From UBA9410 sp963933065 (GTDB lineage Bacteria > Actinomycetota > Acidimicrobiia > Acidimicrobiales > MedAcidi-G1), in contig CAWVUB010000121.1 of the NCBI GenBank assembly GCA_963933065.1, forward strand, positions 1 to 6,127: DNA of 6,127 nt. Direction: 5' to 3'. A model generated the notes under the pieces. It made no database searches. It was not told the origin of the DNA and was given only the letters and a program-made list of their open reading frames with translations. The translations under genes were made by a program, and so were the position numbers. Positions 1-5,837 of this stretch are shown piece by piece (positions within the stretch are counted from its first letter, which is position 1; each line of letters starts with the position of its first letter).

Positions 1-1
1 C

Positions 2-793
2 CACCCGATGAAGGGTGGAAACCCAACGATCGTTGGTCCATCGCGCCATGAGATCACCGAGGTTCACGACGAACCCACCCGGCACCGCCGGCACGTCCAC
101 CCAGGTGTCATCCAAGAGGATCTGTAGGCCCGGAATCTGCTCGGCGGCCACGATTGTAAAGGCCCCGTAGTCAGTGTGTGCGCCTCGCCGAAGCTGCGCC
201 GGCCGGGCCGCACCGCTGACCGGCGGATACCAGTTCAGCAGGAGTAACGCTGTGTGCTCGGCCACCTTGTCATCGAACCAGGTCGAGGGGAGGCCAAGCG
301 CCCCAGCAAAAATCGGCAACAGGCCCACGCACAGCTGCTCCATCACCTCGTAGTACCGCTCCAGCACAGGTCGCAACTCCGCCGGATTCTCGGGCCAGAG
401 ATTGGGGTGCAAGGCAGCGTCCGCTCCCTCGACGTACGCCCGTTCTCGAGCTGCCGGGTCATCAAACCGATTGATGTTAAATGACTCGCACAGGTCGGGG
501 GGTACCTCATCTCCCAGGGTCGCGGCCAGTGATGTCGTGTCCATGCCGAGATAGCCCCGATAATGCTCGGGCCCCGGCGGGGCCACTCGCTGCTTGTCCT
601 CCAAGGGCAGGCGGAAGAACCGCCGCCCCTGGGCCATCACGTCTTCGACGAGAGCGGGCGAAATCCCATGCCCGGTGATCACAAAGAAGCCGCTGGTCGT
701 GCAAGCCTCGTCGAGGGCTTGCGCAGCCTCGGCCACTGCGCCGGGCTCCCCGGCTAAGGCCGGACCGATGTCGACGGTCGGTACAGAAATCAT
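2..793 (-). CDS. Isopenicillin N synthase-like Fe(II)/2-oxoglutarate dioxygenase (partial, C-terminus off left edge)
   Basis: The first 264 codons are visible, starting MISVPTVDIGPALAGEPGAV; the gene is still open at the left edge. It is a cytoplasmic non-heme iron oxygenase of the IPNS/DIOX-N plus 2OG-FeII_Oxy type. The N-terminal part (about residues 1-120) has the usual PxVDIxPAL opening, the GFFxITGHGI segment at 35-44 and FFxLPxEDK at 59-67. The core has NWYPP at 187-191, the iron-binding HTD at 206-208 and the distal His in TLHRV (His262). The Arg-x-Ser that normally binds 2-oxoglutarate just after this point is cut off; relatives are usually 300-340 residues, so roughly 50-80 are missing. 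The ATG at 793 has a GAGGAG ribosome site 7 bases upstream, which favours it over an in-frame ATG five codons earlier that overlaps that site. It follows the ABM-fold gene by 16 bases, so they are probably one operon. Substrate is unknown. Confidence 0.9.
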   Translation of the reverse strand, partial: MISVPTVDIGPALAGEPGAVAEAAQALDEACTTSGFFVITGHGISPALVEDVMAQGRRFFRLPLEDKQRVAPPGPEHYRGYLGMDTTSLAATLGDEVPPDLCESFNINRFDDPAARERAYVEGADAALHPNLWPENPAELRPVLERYYEVMEQLCVGLLPIFAGALGLPSTWFDDKVAEHTALLLLNWYPPVSGAARPAQLRRGAHTDYGAFTIVAAEQIPGLQILLDDTWVDVPAVPGGFVVNLGDLMARWTNDRWVSTLHRV

Positions 794-800
794 GCCAACT

Positions 801-806
801 CTCCTC
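801..806 (-). promoter_or_regulatory. Ribosome binding site of the oxygenase gene
   Basis: GAGGAG on the minus strand, 7 bases before the ATG at 793 and directly after the stop codon of the upstream ABM gene. It decides the start of the oxygenase and supports translation of both genes from one message. Confidence 0.7.
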
Positions 807-809
807 ATA

Positions 810-1097
810 TCAGGCCCTTTGCATGTGGACGACCCGTGCGCCACCGGCGAACAACGGACCAAGGCGGTCAAGGAGGCCTTCCTCGGTCCGCCACGTCATG
901 TAGGCCGCATGATCCTCGAGCGCGTTCCATTGCTCCCACAGGAAAACGAGGTCGGAGTCATTGCAATCAACATAGGCATCGATCGACCGACACCCAGTGA
1001 AGGCCCTCGTTTCGTCAAGTGCTGGCAGCAGCGACGCTAGGAGCTCCTCACGCTTGCCTGGCTGACATCTCATCTCGACAATCACGGTGTGGGCCAC
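810..1097 (-). CDS. ABM-fold (YgiN/antibiotic biosynthesis monooxygenase-like) small protein
   Basis: A 95-residue protein matching the usual size of single-domain ABM proteins, which are dimeric ferredoxin-like alpha/beta barrels. Visible hallmarks are the first strand VIVEMRCQPGKREELLASL (residues 5-23), the middle strand and aromatic segment DSDLVFLWEQWNALEDHAAY (about 47-66), and a final strand around RVVHMQRA. The pattern of E-x-W plus a helix with D-H-x-x-Y fits the family well. Family members oxidise quinols or polyketide aromatics without cofactor, degrade heme, or have no known activity; the sequence does not tell which. The start is GTG, with a weak AGGG seven bases upstream. The gene is the first of a pair with the downstream oxygenase, only 16 bases apart, suggesting that the two act on related small molecules. 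That link is an inference. No signal peptide is present, so it is cytoplasmic. Confidence 0.85.
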   Translation of the reverse strand: MAHTVIVEMRCQPGKREELLASLLPALDETRAFTGCRSIDAYVDCNDSDLVFLWEQWNALEDHAAYMTWRTEEGLLDRLGPLFAGGARVVHMQRA

Positions 1098-1183
1098 GGC
1101 ACCACCCTACGGTTCGGAGTGAATTGACCGATACGCGACCTGGTCACAATGGTGGACCGTATTGGACGCCGTTCTGAACTGAA

Positions 1184-1210
1184 AAAGCAGAAAGGCCGCC
1201 CGAAGGCGGC
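1184..1210 (-). terminator. Rho-independent terminator with UUCG tetraloop
   Basis: On the minus strand the arms GCCGCC and GGCGGC (1205-1210 and 1195-1200) enclose TTCG, giving the very stable C(UUCG)G loop. It is followed by CTTTCTGCTTTTTC, a broken but clear T-rich tail. On the + strand the hairpin is followed by TGAAATGATG, so it works only leftwards. It would end transcripts from the 115-residue gene and from the orphan leader element, and insulate the ABM/oxygenase operon. Confidence 0.8.
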
Positions 1211-1337
1211 TGAAATGATGTCGACGACCCCCTTTTCACCACACCTATTTTTTTCAATGTCGGATCGTGGGCGGGATTTCTGCAGATTTCTTTAGAACCC
1301 CCTCCCCTTAGGGGGGCGGGGGCGACATCGGAGCCCC
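1184..1337 (-). ncRNA. Candidate small RNA from the orphan leader element
   Basis: The orphan leader copy at 1298-1350 has the same TATCTA block (minus strand, 1349-1344) and GC hairpin as the copies before protein genes, but no start codon lies at the matching distance. Transcription starting near 1337 and ending at the UUCG terminator would give a transcript of about 150 nt with one hairpin at each end and an A/U-rich middle. The start point is inferred from the block shared with the other copies. It could instead be a decayed leader whose gene is gone, so confidence is low. Confidence 0.25.
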
Positions 1338-1350
1338 CTGGTTTAGATAC
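1298..1350 (-). repeat. Leader element, orphan copy
   Basis: The hairpin arms are CCCCCT (1298-1303) and AGGGGG (1310-1315), followed on the + strand by the shared GGGGGGCGGGGG run, a CGACATCGG segment, and TAGATACG at 1344-1351. The order and spacing match the copy at 4262-4316. No open reading frame begins just downstream on the minus strand, unlike the other copies. The element may be a promoter plus 5' leader. Confidence 0.6.
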
Positions 1351-1475
1351 GCAGTGTTCGCACTAGGGGTCGCTGCCGATCCATGTCCTGGGGAAGCAGA
1401 ACTCGCAACGTTCCTCCCGCTTTGACAGCCAGCAAACAGTTGTGGACTCCAGTGGCTTCTGAGCCTCCTAGATCG

Positions 1476-1823
1476 TTACCTCAATCCCGCTTGTCGGATC
1501 ACCCAGTCAGGGTCATCAGAATGTTCAGCCAGTTCAGCCGCTGTTACAACGCATGCCCATTCGTCATTATTGAGAGTGACAATGGCGGGAAGCAGCTCGG
1601 CTGCAGCAAGTTGAGCGTCTGTCGCTTCGTTGCGGTGAATGAAGGAAATGTTTAAAGAAGACGTCCCACTTGCTTCTTTCCAGGAACGTCGTCCGTTCGG
1701 GTTCCAGCCGTGTGTGAGATCGCACAGATGACAAGGGGTATTTCGCAACACCTTGTTAAGCAGGTAGGTGAGCTCTCCGACGACTCCACTGTCAGCGTTG
1801 TATATGCCGACCAAGGCGCTCAT
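1476..1823 (-). CDS. Uncharacterised 115-residue protein with CxxC motif
   Basis: It begins MSALVGIYNADSGVVGELTY and has no signal peptide or membrane segment, so it is probably cytoplasmic. A CHLCDLTHG segment (Cys31, Cys34, His38) looks like a metal-binding or redox site. The later part is mixed: RRSWKEASG (45-53), then an acidic, Ala/Leu-rich C-terminus ending in DDPDWVIRQAGLR. The family seems to be one of small conserved hypothetical proteins with an N-terminal GIYxADxGxxGEL followed by CxLCDxTHG; I know no assigned function. No good ribosome site precedes the ATG. A version of the leader element lies upstream with its TAGATAC block 66 bases before the start, close to the 62 bases seen for the 773-residue lipoprotein, suggesting shared control. 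The UUCG terminator at 1184-1210 is the first clear terminator downstream. Confidence 0.8.
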   Translation of the reverse strand: MSALVGIYNADSGVVGELTYLLNKVLRNTPCHLCDLTHGWNPNGRRSWKEASGTSSLNISFIHRNEATDAQLAAAELLPAIVTLNNDEWACVVTAAELAEHSDDPDWVIRQAGLR

Positions 1824-1846
1824 GGGCGTGATCTTAGGAAGGTTGT

Positions 1847-1895
1847 CCTAGGTGCATGGGGGTGGGGTGACGCCAGGAGCCCTAGGTGTAGATAC
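1847..1895 (-). repeat. Leader element, divergent copy before the 115-residue gene
   Basis: On the + strand it reads GGGGGTGGGGTGACG, then GAGCCCTAGGTGTAGATACG, resembling the right half of the other copies. The clear C-rich arm is missing, so the hairpin is not formed in the same way. A ten-base near-repeat, CCTAGGTGCA (1847-1856) and CCTAGGTGTA (1881-1890), flanks the G run. The TATCTA block on the minus strand with a GAC-containing segment about 17 bases upstream may be the promoter. Confidence 0.5.
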
Positions 1896-1926
1896 GCGCA
1901 GGCTTCTCACAGGTCGGTTTCACCGT

Positions 1927-4248
1927 CTAGGGAAGGGCGATGACCACGATTCGCCAGCCGACCTGTTCAGTCGCCTCCACCGTGACAGAAATGTTGCCAG
2001 TACCAAGGGCGGAGGTTTCGTAGGAGCTAATCCCACTGCTCTCAGGTCGGTGGTAGATGCTTCTTTCACCACTTCCGTCGTCCACCGTGACCTTTATGGG
2101 TCCGCTGTCGGACGCGATCACTAGGGCGTAGTTATCGACAGCATCAAAGGACTCGAGTTGCGGAGCCCCGGGTCCATCGAAAGAGGCCAGCACAGTGCGA
2201 CCATCGGCTAGAGACTCGGTTGACGGTAGCGAGACCTCTACGGCGGCAGGCTCTTCCGTCGGCATCGATTGTTCTATCTCTGGGCTCCCTTGAAGGAATA
2301 CATAGGCGCCAACGTCGCGGGTGACGAAGTCTTCTCCCTCACACATGAGTGGGTTTGCGGAGCGTTCTTCGGTAGAGATCATGAAGTCAACTCGGGTGAC
2401 GTCCGCTACTGCCCGATACTGATCAAAGACCTCATCTGTCATGAACTCGAAGATCGAGTGGAACTGACGCTTGGAGGCACAACCCGGCAGCTCTCCCCAA
2501 CTGGAGCGTTGGTTCCCAGCGGTACAGGGCGATGGGACCCCGTTTCCATCAAGGTGCCTTTCAACAGAGATCTCACCGACTCCATGGGCAACGAGGTCGC
2601 CGGCACTCACCCTGAATCCCGATGCTGCGGGACGGGCGAGACCACGCATCATGTCGACTTCCGAACTCAGGGGAACGATGTTGAGTATTTCCTCGACTGG
2701 ATACACATGGTGAAAGCGAACCCAAAGGTTTGGAGCGTCATCTGGGCGGATGTACATCTTCAGGTCCCGGTAGTCGCTAGGCGGTGACTTGCCGGTCACC
2801 TGCTCGTAGTCAACTCGCCATGCATCTTTACTTGAGCCAACACCTTCGGCCACATATAGGACTACGCCGTCTACAGGTGAGTAGATCGGTTGCGTGAAAC
2901 GCACCTCGTAGTAGTTGGTCGTTCGGAAGTAGTGCTTCATCGAGCAACACGTCTCAAACGAGTCGGAGTAGTCGTGTCCGGCATTGGACCGAAAGCGGGA
3001 AATGCGCTCTACGTCCGAAATATCGATGTGGGAAGCAGTAATGAACTGAGGGAGATCCCGAACTGCCCACGACTCAAGATCAGCAACTAGGCCGCCAACT
3101 CCGAACTGCACTCCCGACTGGGTGGTCATGATTGGGGCCGCAGTAGTTGGCGGAGGAGTCGTTGTTGTCGTCGAGGAGGGCTCTGCCGGTGTCGTCGGTG
3201 GTGGGTTGGCCGGCCCGCCACTTCCCCCTCCGGGGATGGGAGCGGCTCCACCCTGGCCTGGCTTGGGCAGGTGGAGTATCCAGTCACTGCCAGAGATCCA
3301 GGCAGGACCACAAGTCTGGCTGCGGATCGGATCAGATGGCTCCCAACTGCGGCCCTCAGATGAGAGGTAGGTCTTCAACATTCCATCACCGCACACTGTC
3401 AGACGGATGGAGCCGTCGGATTCCATGACGAGGTCAGGGTCACCACCTGGTACCGAGGCTGTCGTCTCGAACCCGCCGTCTGGGGTGCCGACAAGGAGTT
3501 GGATTATCTTCTGGTTGAAGACCTTGACTGCCAGAACCCACTCGTCGCCGACAATCACCGCCGGGTCCTGGACCCCGGGCGTGTCCAGTAGCACCTGCAC
3601 TGTTTCGAAATTTTGGCCGTCGGATGACCGCATGAGGCAGACCGGCCCGGGCTGGCGTGGAGTGCCCTCAACGCGCATTCCGTTGACAGCGGCTAGGCCG
3701 ATACCCCCGTCCGGGAGTCGGAACACATCCGGGTCGATGAAACCCTGGAACACCGCACCATCGACTGAAATCGGGCCCAGGTCAGTGAACTCATCGTTGG
3801 CGAAAGTGGCGTGGTGTAACACGTGGTCGGCTGCGTTCATGGCCCAGATGTGTGCGACGCCGTCGATCATGAACCCATCGCCCACGGACCAGCCACTTCC
3901 CAGCATCTGCTGGTCAGTAATCTGATCGGCCACAAGGCGTCCAATCCACAACTCGTGGTCGGCGATTCCCTCTTCGAACGCCGGGGGTCGCCGAACAATG
4001 TCGGTGCAGCCCGGGACAACCGGCCGGCTCGCGACGGTGATGGCCGCAGTGGTGGTGGGTGGCTCCGTGGTGGTGACGGTCCTCGCAGATGCCGCAGTTG
4101 TTGTCGGTGCCGCAGTCGTGGTTGCGACCTGTTCCTTTAACGCATCAAGTTCCTCACCGACCTGCGCAAGTTCCTCAGAGCCACTGCTTCCGCCACAGCC
4201 GGCGGCAAACAGTGCCAGAGCAACCACGCCCGTCAAGACCTTCATCAC
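1927..4248 (-). CDS. Surface lipoprotein: GH43/sialidase-like propeller, Thr/Pro stalk, degenerate M23-like domain
   Basis: A 773-residue exported lipoprotein. Residues 2-17 are a signal peptide, with lipid-anchor Cys18 in FAAGC. A short coiled coil (24-41, a/d residues L27, V30, L34, L37, V41) and a Thr-rich stalk (43-73) follow. Residues about 95-330 resemble a five-bladed propeller: DPDV (172-175), DPAV (228-231), DPDL (270-273) and Asp-box-like SSDGQNF and SSEGRSW. A second Thr/Pro stalk covers 345-375. Residues about 420-605 look like LytM/M23: HDYSD (His425, Asp429), YSPVDGVVLYVAEG (456-469), FHHVY (512-516), SAGDLVAHG (548-556) and FHSIFEF (596-602). The usual HxH is HSI, so one zinc ligand appears lost and peptidase activity is doubtful; a binding role is possible. 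A beta-rich domain (about 680-773) ends it. The GTG at 4248 aligns with the paralogue's start; ATG at 4245 is an alternative. The glycan/cell-wall role is inferred. Confidence 0.85.
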   Translation of the reverse strand: MMKVLTGVVALALFAAGCGGSSGSEELAQVGEELDALKEQVATTTAAPTTTAASARTVTTTEPPTTTAAITVASRPVVPGCTDIVRRPPAFEEGIADHELWIGRLVADQITDQQMLGSGWSVGDGFMIDGVAHIWAMNAADHVLHHATFANDEFTDLGPISVDGAVFQGFIDPDVFRLPDGGIGLAAVNGMRVEGTPRQPGPVCLMRSSDGQNFETVQVLLDTPGVQDPAVIVGDEWVLAVKVFNQKIIQLLVGTPDGGFETTASVPGGDPDLVMESDGSIRLTVCGDGMLKTYLSSEGRSWEPSDPIRSQTCGPAWISGSDWILHLPKPGQGGAAPIPGGGSGGPANPPPTTPAEPSSTTTTTPPPTTAAPIMTTQSGVQFGVGGLVADLESWAVRDLPQFITASHIDISDVERISRFRSNAGHDYSDSFETCCSMKHYFRTTNYYEVRFTQPIYSPVDGVVLYVAEGVGSSKDAWRVDYEQVTGKSPPSDYRDLKMYIRPDDAPNLWVRFHHVYPVEEILNIVPLSSEVDMMRGLARPAASGFRVSAGDLVAHGVGEISVERHLDGNGVPSPCTAGNQRSSWGELPGCASKRQFHSIFEFMTDEVFDQYRAVADVTRVDFMISTEERSANPLMCEGEDFVTRDVGAYVFLQGSPEIEQSMPTEEPAAVEVSLPSTESLADGRTVLASFDGPGAPQLESFDAVDNYALVIASDSGPIKVTVDDGSGERSIYHRPESSGISSYETSALGTGNISVTVEATEQVGWRIVVIALP

Positions 4249-4298
4249 ACTCAGAGTCTGTCATCCCTACCCCGTAGGGGGGGCGGGGGTGTCTCTGA
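4101..4298 (-). repeat. Export cassette copy A (leader, signal peptide, coiled coil, start of Thr stalk)
   Basis: This stretch aligns along its length with 5455-5650 with only small length changes. Over the 120 aligned bases 4131-4250 against 5485-5604 I count 17 differences by eye. Similarity includes the untranslated leader up to the GTGTCTCTGA segment and ends inside the first Thr-rich stalk; the coding sequences beyond it are unrelated. Confidence 0.85.
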
Positions 4299-4316
4299 CG
4301 TCCTACGTGTAGATAC
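4262..4316 (-). promoter_or_regulatory. Leader element and putative promoter of the 773-residue lipoprotein
   Basis: The hairpin arms are CCCTAC (4265-4270) and GTAGGG (4274-4279), followed by the shared GGGGGGCGGGGG run and TAGATACG at 4310-4317. On the minus strand TATCTA could be a -10 box, with CTGACG 16 bases upstream as a weak -35 box. The transcript would then carry a GC-only hairpin about 15 bases before the GTG start, with the only strong purine-rich ribosome-like sequence inside its 3' arm. Confidence 0.5.
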
Positions 4317-4348
4317 GGGTGGTGGACTATGCGTCAGTTACTTCCGGA

Positions 4349-5602
4349 TCACGAGGTTTCCAAAACTGGCTGAGCAATGATGGACTTCTGCTGGTCGACG
4401 GGCAGGGCGAGAAAGTCACCAAACTCCAAGTAAAACGCATCATGTGTCCGCCCGAATGACCGAACAAACGAAGTCTCCCAACCCAACTCGACCAGACCTT
4501 CGTAATAGTCCTTCATCCGCTCGATCTGTCCATCGCCGGCAAGATTCAATAGGCGCATAACTGCGACCCGCCCGGCCGGGCACTGCCACGCATTCCGACT
4601 TTCCTCCGCCGCTACCTGACTCGCTGGGGTACTGCAGTTAGGCAGAATCTCTGACGCAGCAATGCCAGTGCTCCTCTCGTATTCAACGTTCGTCCAATCG
4701 AACCACTCGTAATAGGTCGATTCGAAGTCAGCCTGTCCCGCTTGATCCGAGATGAGTGCACCGACGTAATCGGCAAGACCTTCGTGTAACCAAATAGGCC
4801 CATGGAGAGGAACTGCGTCGGGCCCTACAGCAGTTCGTGGCGATTCCACGGTGTACGCCAGTTGGTATACGTGGAACCATTCGTGTGATGAAGGCAGCCA
4901 GTGACTTACGTCGGTGTCGATGTAGTCATCTTCTGTTGGAAATACCACTTCAAACACGACCGGGCTGTTACTCACTTTCGCCATTCCAATCCCTTGAAAT
5001 GGCATCGGACCCAAAAGATCCCTCGAGCACTGCTCCAAATCCGGAGCCGTATAACTGCAACGGTGATCTACCGCTTTCACGTAGTCAGTTTTTGAACGAT
5101 GCCAGACCGCAACCATTACTTGGGCCGTGCCGTCAAAAGCATCTAGGGGAACAGGAAACAACTCAGCGGAATGGAAGATCGCCGCTACTACGCCCTCGTA
5201 AAGCGAATCCAGAACTCCCGGATACGCCGTGAAGTCAAAGACCACGTTGCCGGCACTAGTAGCACACCTCCTAGCAGTCGATCCCGCTGGTGCCTCGAAC
5301 ACCGGAATCGCAGGGAGGACAGATGTAACGCATAGCGATTGGTACTCCGCAGTCGTTACAGGAACTGTGGCTGTCGGCACCTGAGTGGTTGTCGAGGTCG
5401 GTGCCAGCGTCGTTGTAGGAACCACCGTCGTCGGTGCCGGCGTCGGCGTAGTGGTCGTCGGTGCAGCAGTGGTGGTTGCGACCTGTTCCTTTAATGCGTC
5501 AAGTTCCGCTCGGACCTGTGCAAGTTCTTCAGAATCACTGCTTCCACCACAGCCGGCGGCAAACAGGGCTAGAGCAACCACACCCGTCAGGACCTTCTTC
5601 AC
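4349..5602 (-). CDS. Surface lipoprotein with gluzincin (Peptidase MA-like) zinc protease domain
   Basis: A 417-residue exported lipoprotein. The signal peptide, lipobox with Cys18, coiled coil (24-41) and Thr stalk (43-84) are almost the same as in the neighbouring 773-residue lipoprotein. From about residue 88 a different domain follows. The zinc site is HEWFH at 240-244 (HExxH, Glu241 catalytic), and 30 residues later WLHEGLADYVG (271-281) supplies the third ligand, Glu274. This order and spacing are those of Peptidase MA-type gluzincins. The segment between His244 and Glu274, with PIW just before the Glu motif, also fits. Cysteines at 91, 113, 182, 192, 323 and 341 suggest disulfides outside the membrane. 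Its substrate is unknown; a membrane-anchored protease acting on surface or environmental proteins is the simplest reading. The start is GTG with no close strong ribosome site. It has its own leader element, and 100 bases separate its stop from the next gene. Confidence 0.88.
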   Translation of the reverse strand: MKKVLTGVVALALFAAGCGGSSDSEELAQVRAELDALKEQVATTTAAPTTTTPTPAPTTVVPTTTLAPTSTTTQVPTATVPVTTAEYQSLCVTSVLPAIPVFEAPAGSTARRCATSAGNVVFDFTAYPGVLDSLYEGVVAAIFHSAELFPVPLDAFDGTAQVMVAVWHRSKTDYVKAVDHRCSYTAPDLEQCSRDLLGPMPFQGIGMAKVSNSPVVFEVVFPTEDDYIDTDVSHWLPSSHEWFHVYQLAYTVESPRTAVGPDAVPLHGPIWLHEGLADYVGALISDQAGQADFESTYYEWFDWTNVEYERSTGIAASEILPNCSTPASQVAAEESRNAWQCPAGRVAVMRLLNLAGDGQIERMKDYYEGLVELGWETSFVRSFGRTHDAFYLEFGDFLALPVDQQKSIIAQPVLETS

Positions 5603-5650
5603 GGTCCCAGTCTGTCACCCCTCCCCTGAGGGGGGCGGGGGTGTCTCTGA
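5455..5650 (-). repeat. Export cassette copy B (leader, signal peptide, coiled coil, start of Thr stalk)
   Basis: Partner of the copy at 4101-4298. The encoded first 51 residues are identical at 47 positions between the two proteins (differences at 2, 23, 31 and 32), while the DNA differs more, mostly at silent sites. This indicates that the protein sequence has been kept by selection since duplication, not that the copy is very recent. Confidence 0.85.
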
Positions 5651-5660
5651 TCTGATTAAT
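5616..5660 (-). promoter_or_regulatory. Leader element and putative promoter of the protease lipoprotein
   Basis: The hairpin arms are CCCCTC (5618-5623) and GAGGGG (5628-5633), followed by the shared GGGGGGCGGGGG run and GTGTCTCTGA. The TAGATAC block of the other copies is absent. ATTAATC on the minus strand near 5660-5654 sits in roughly the same place and may be the -10 box instead. Confidence 0.45.
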
Positions 5661-5678
5661 CACTGGTTCGCGTTGTTT

Positions 5679-5698
5679 CGCGGCCTGTACGCGGCCTG
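5679..5698. repeat. Tandem 9-base direct repeat, 11-base period
   Basis: CGCGGCCTG occurs twice with starts 11 bases apart, about one helical turn. It lies about 20-40 bases upstream of the putative -10 box of the protease lipoprotein, a position typical of activator or repressor sites. No known regulator is recognised. Confidence 0.4.
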
Positions 5699-5837
5699 CC
5701 GGCACGCCCCTGAAGGCCCGGAGCATTCCAGTCTCTCCGGAAGCATGACCTGTCGCAACGGTTCAAGTTCGCTGGACTCAGGGTGCCCCATCAGACTCTG
5801 AGAATCTCCAGGCTGTTCGGTCGTCTACCTGGGTTGG

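Larger units (their letters stand above)
1098..1475. other. Intergenic region with terminator and orphan leader element
   Basis: 378 bases with no credible protein gene. From right to left it holds about 120 bases after the stop of the 115-residue gene with nothing recognisable, an orphan leader element (1298-1350), an AT-richer stretch (1212-1297), a UUCG-type terminator reading leftwards (1184-1210), and about 90 bases that should contain the promoter of the ABM/oxygenase operon. No -35/-10 pair stands out clearly there; a TTGTGA hexamer around 1146 is only a weak candidate. Confidence 0.6.

Noticed and set aside
806..808. Upstream in-frame ATG for the oxygenase
   Set aside because: It overlaps the GAGGAG ribosome site that correctly spaces the ATG at 793, and it adds five residues not expected in the family.
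594..1040. 148-codon + strand reading frame
   Set aside because: It is antisense to the ABM protein and the oxygenase, both of which have clear family motifs.
1144..1242. Short minus-strand frame of 32 codons starting GTGGTGAAA after AGGTGTG
   Set aside because: It reads straight through the UUCG terminator hairpin, and its composition (Ser/Gly/Pro) is not protein-like.
1383..1655. 90-codon + strand reading frame
   Set aside because: Antisense to the 115-residue protein over much of its length, with no recognisable domain and no ribosome site.
2269..2787. 172-codon + strand reading frame
   Set aside because: It lies wholly inside the well-supported 773-residue lipoprotein on the other strand, shows no family motifs, and is explained as antisense of a coding sequence. 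The frame at 3407-3925 is rejected for the same reason.
5535..5616. Overlapping minus-strand frame starting GTGACAGAC just ahead of the protease lipoprotein start
   Set aside because: An equivalent ATGACAGAC exists before the other lipoprotein, but the purine-rich sequence abuts the start codon, the frame overlaps the signal peptide out of phase, and its similarity is explained by the cassette duplication.
1298..5650. The repeated leader elements as ends of a transposon or as a CRISPR-like array
   Set aside because: There is no transposase, no inverted terminal repeat pair and no regular spacer length; each full copy sits at a fixed distance before a start codon on the same strand, except the orphan.
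5385..5801. 138-codon + strand reading frame with a counterpart at 3998-4312
   Set aside because: The two frames resemble each other only because they are antisense to the duplicated export cassette; the Val/Ala-rich sequence mirrors the Thr-rich stalk.
5796..5811. CAGACTCTGAG near 5797, an 11-base match in opposite orientation to the leader at 4251-4261
   Set aside because: Too short and without accompanying similarity; probably chance.
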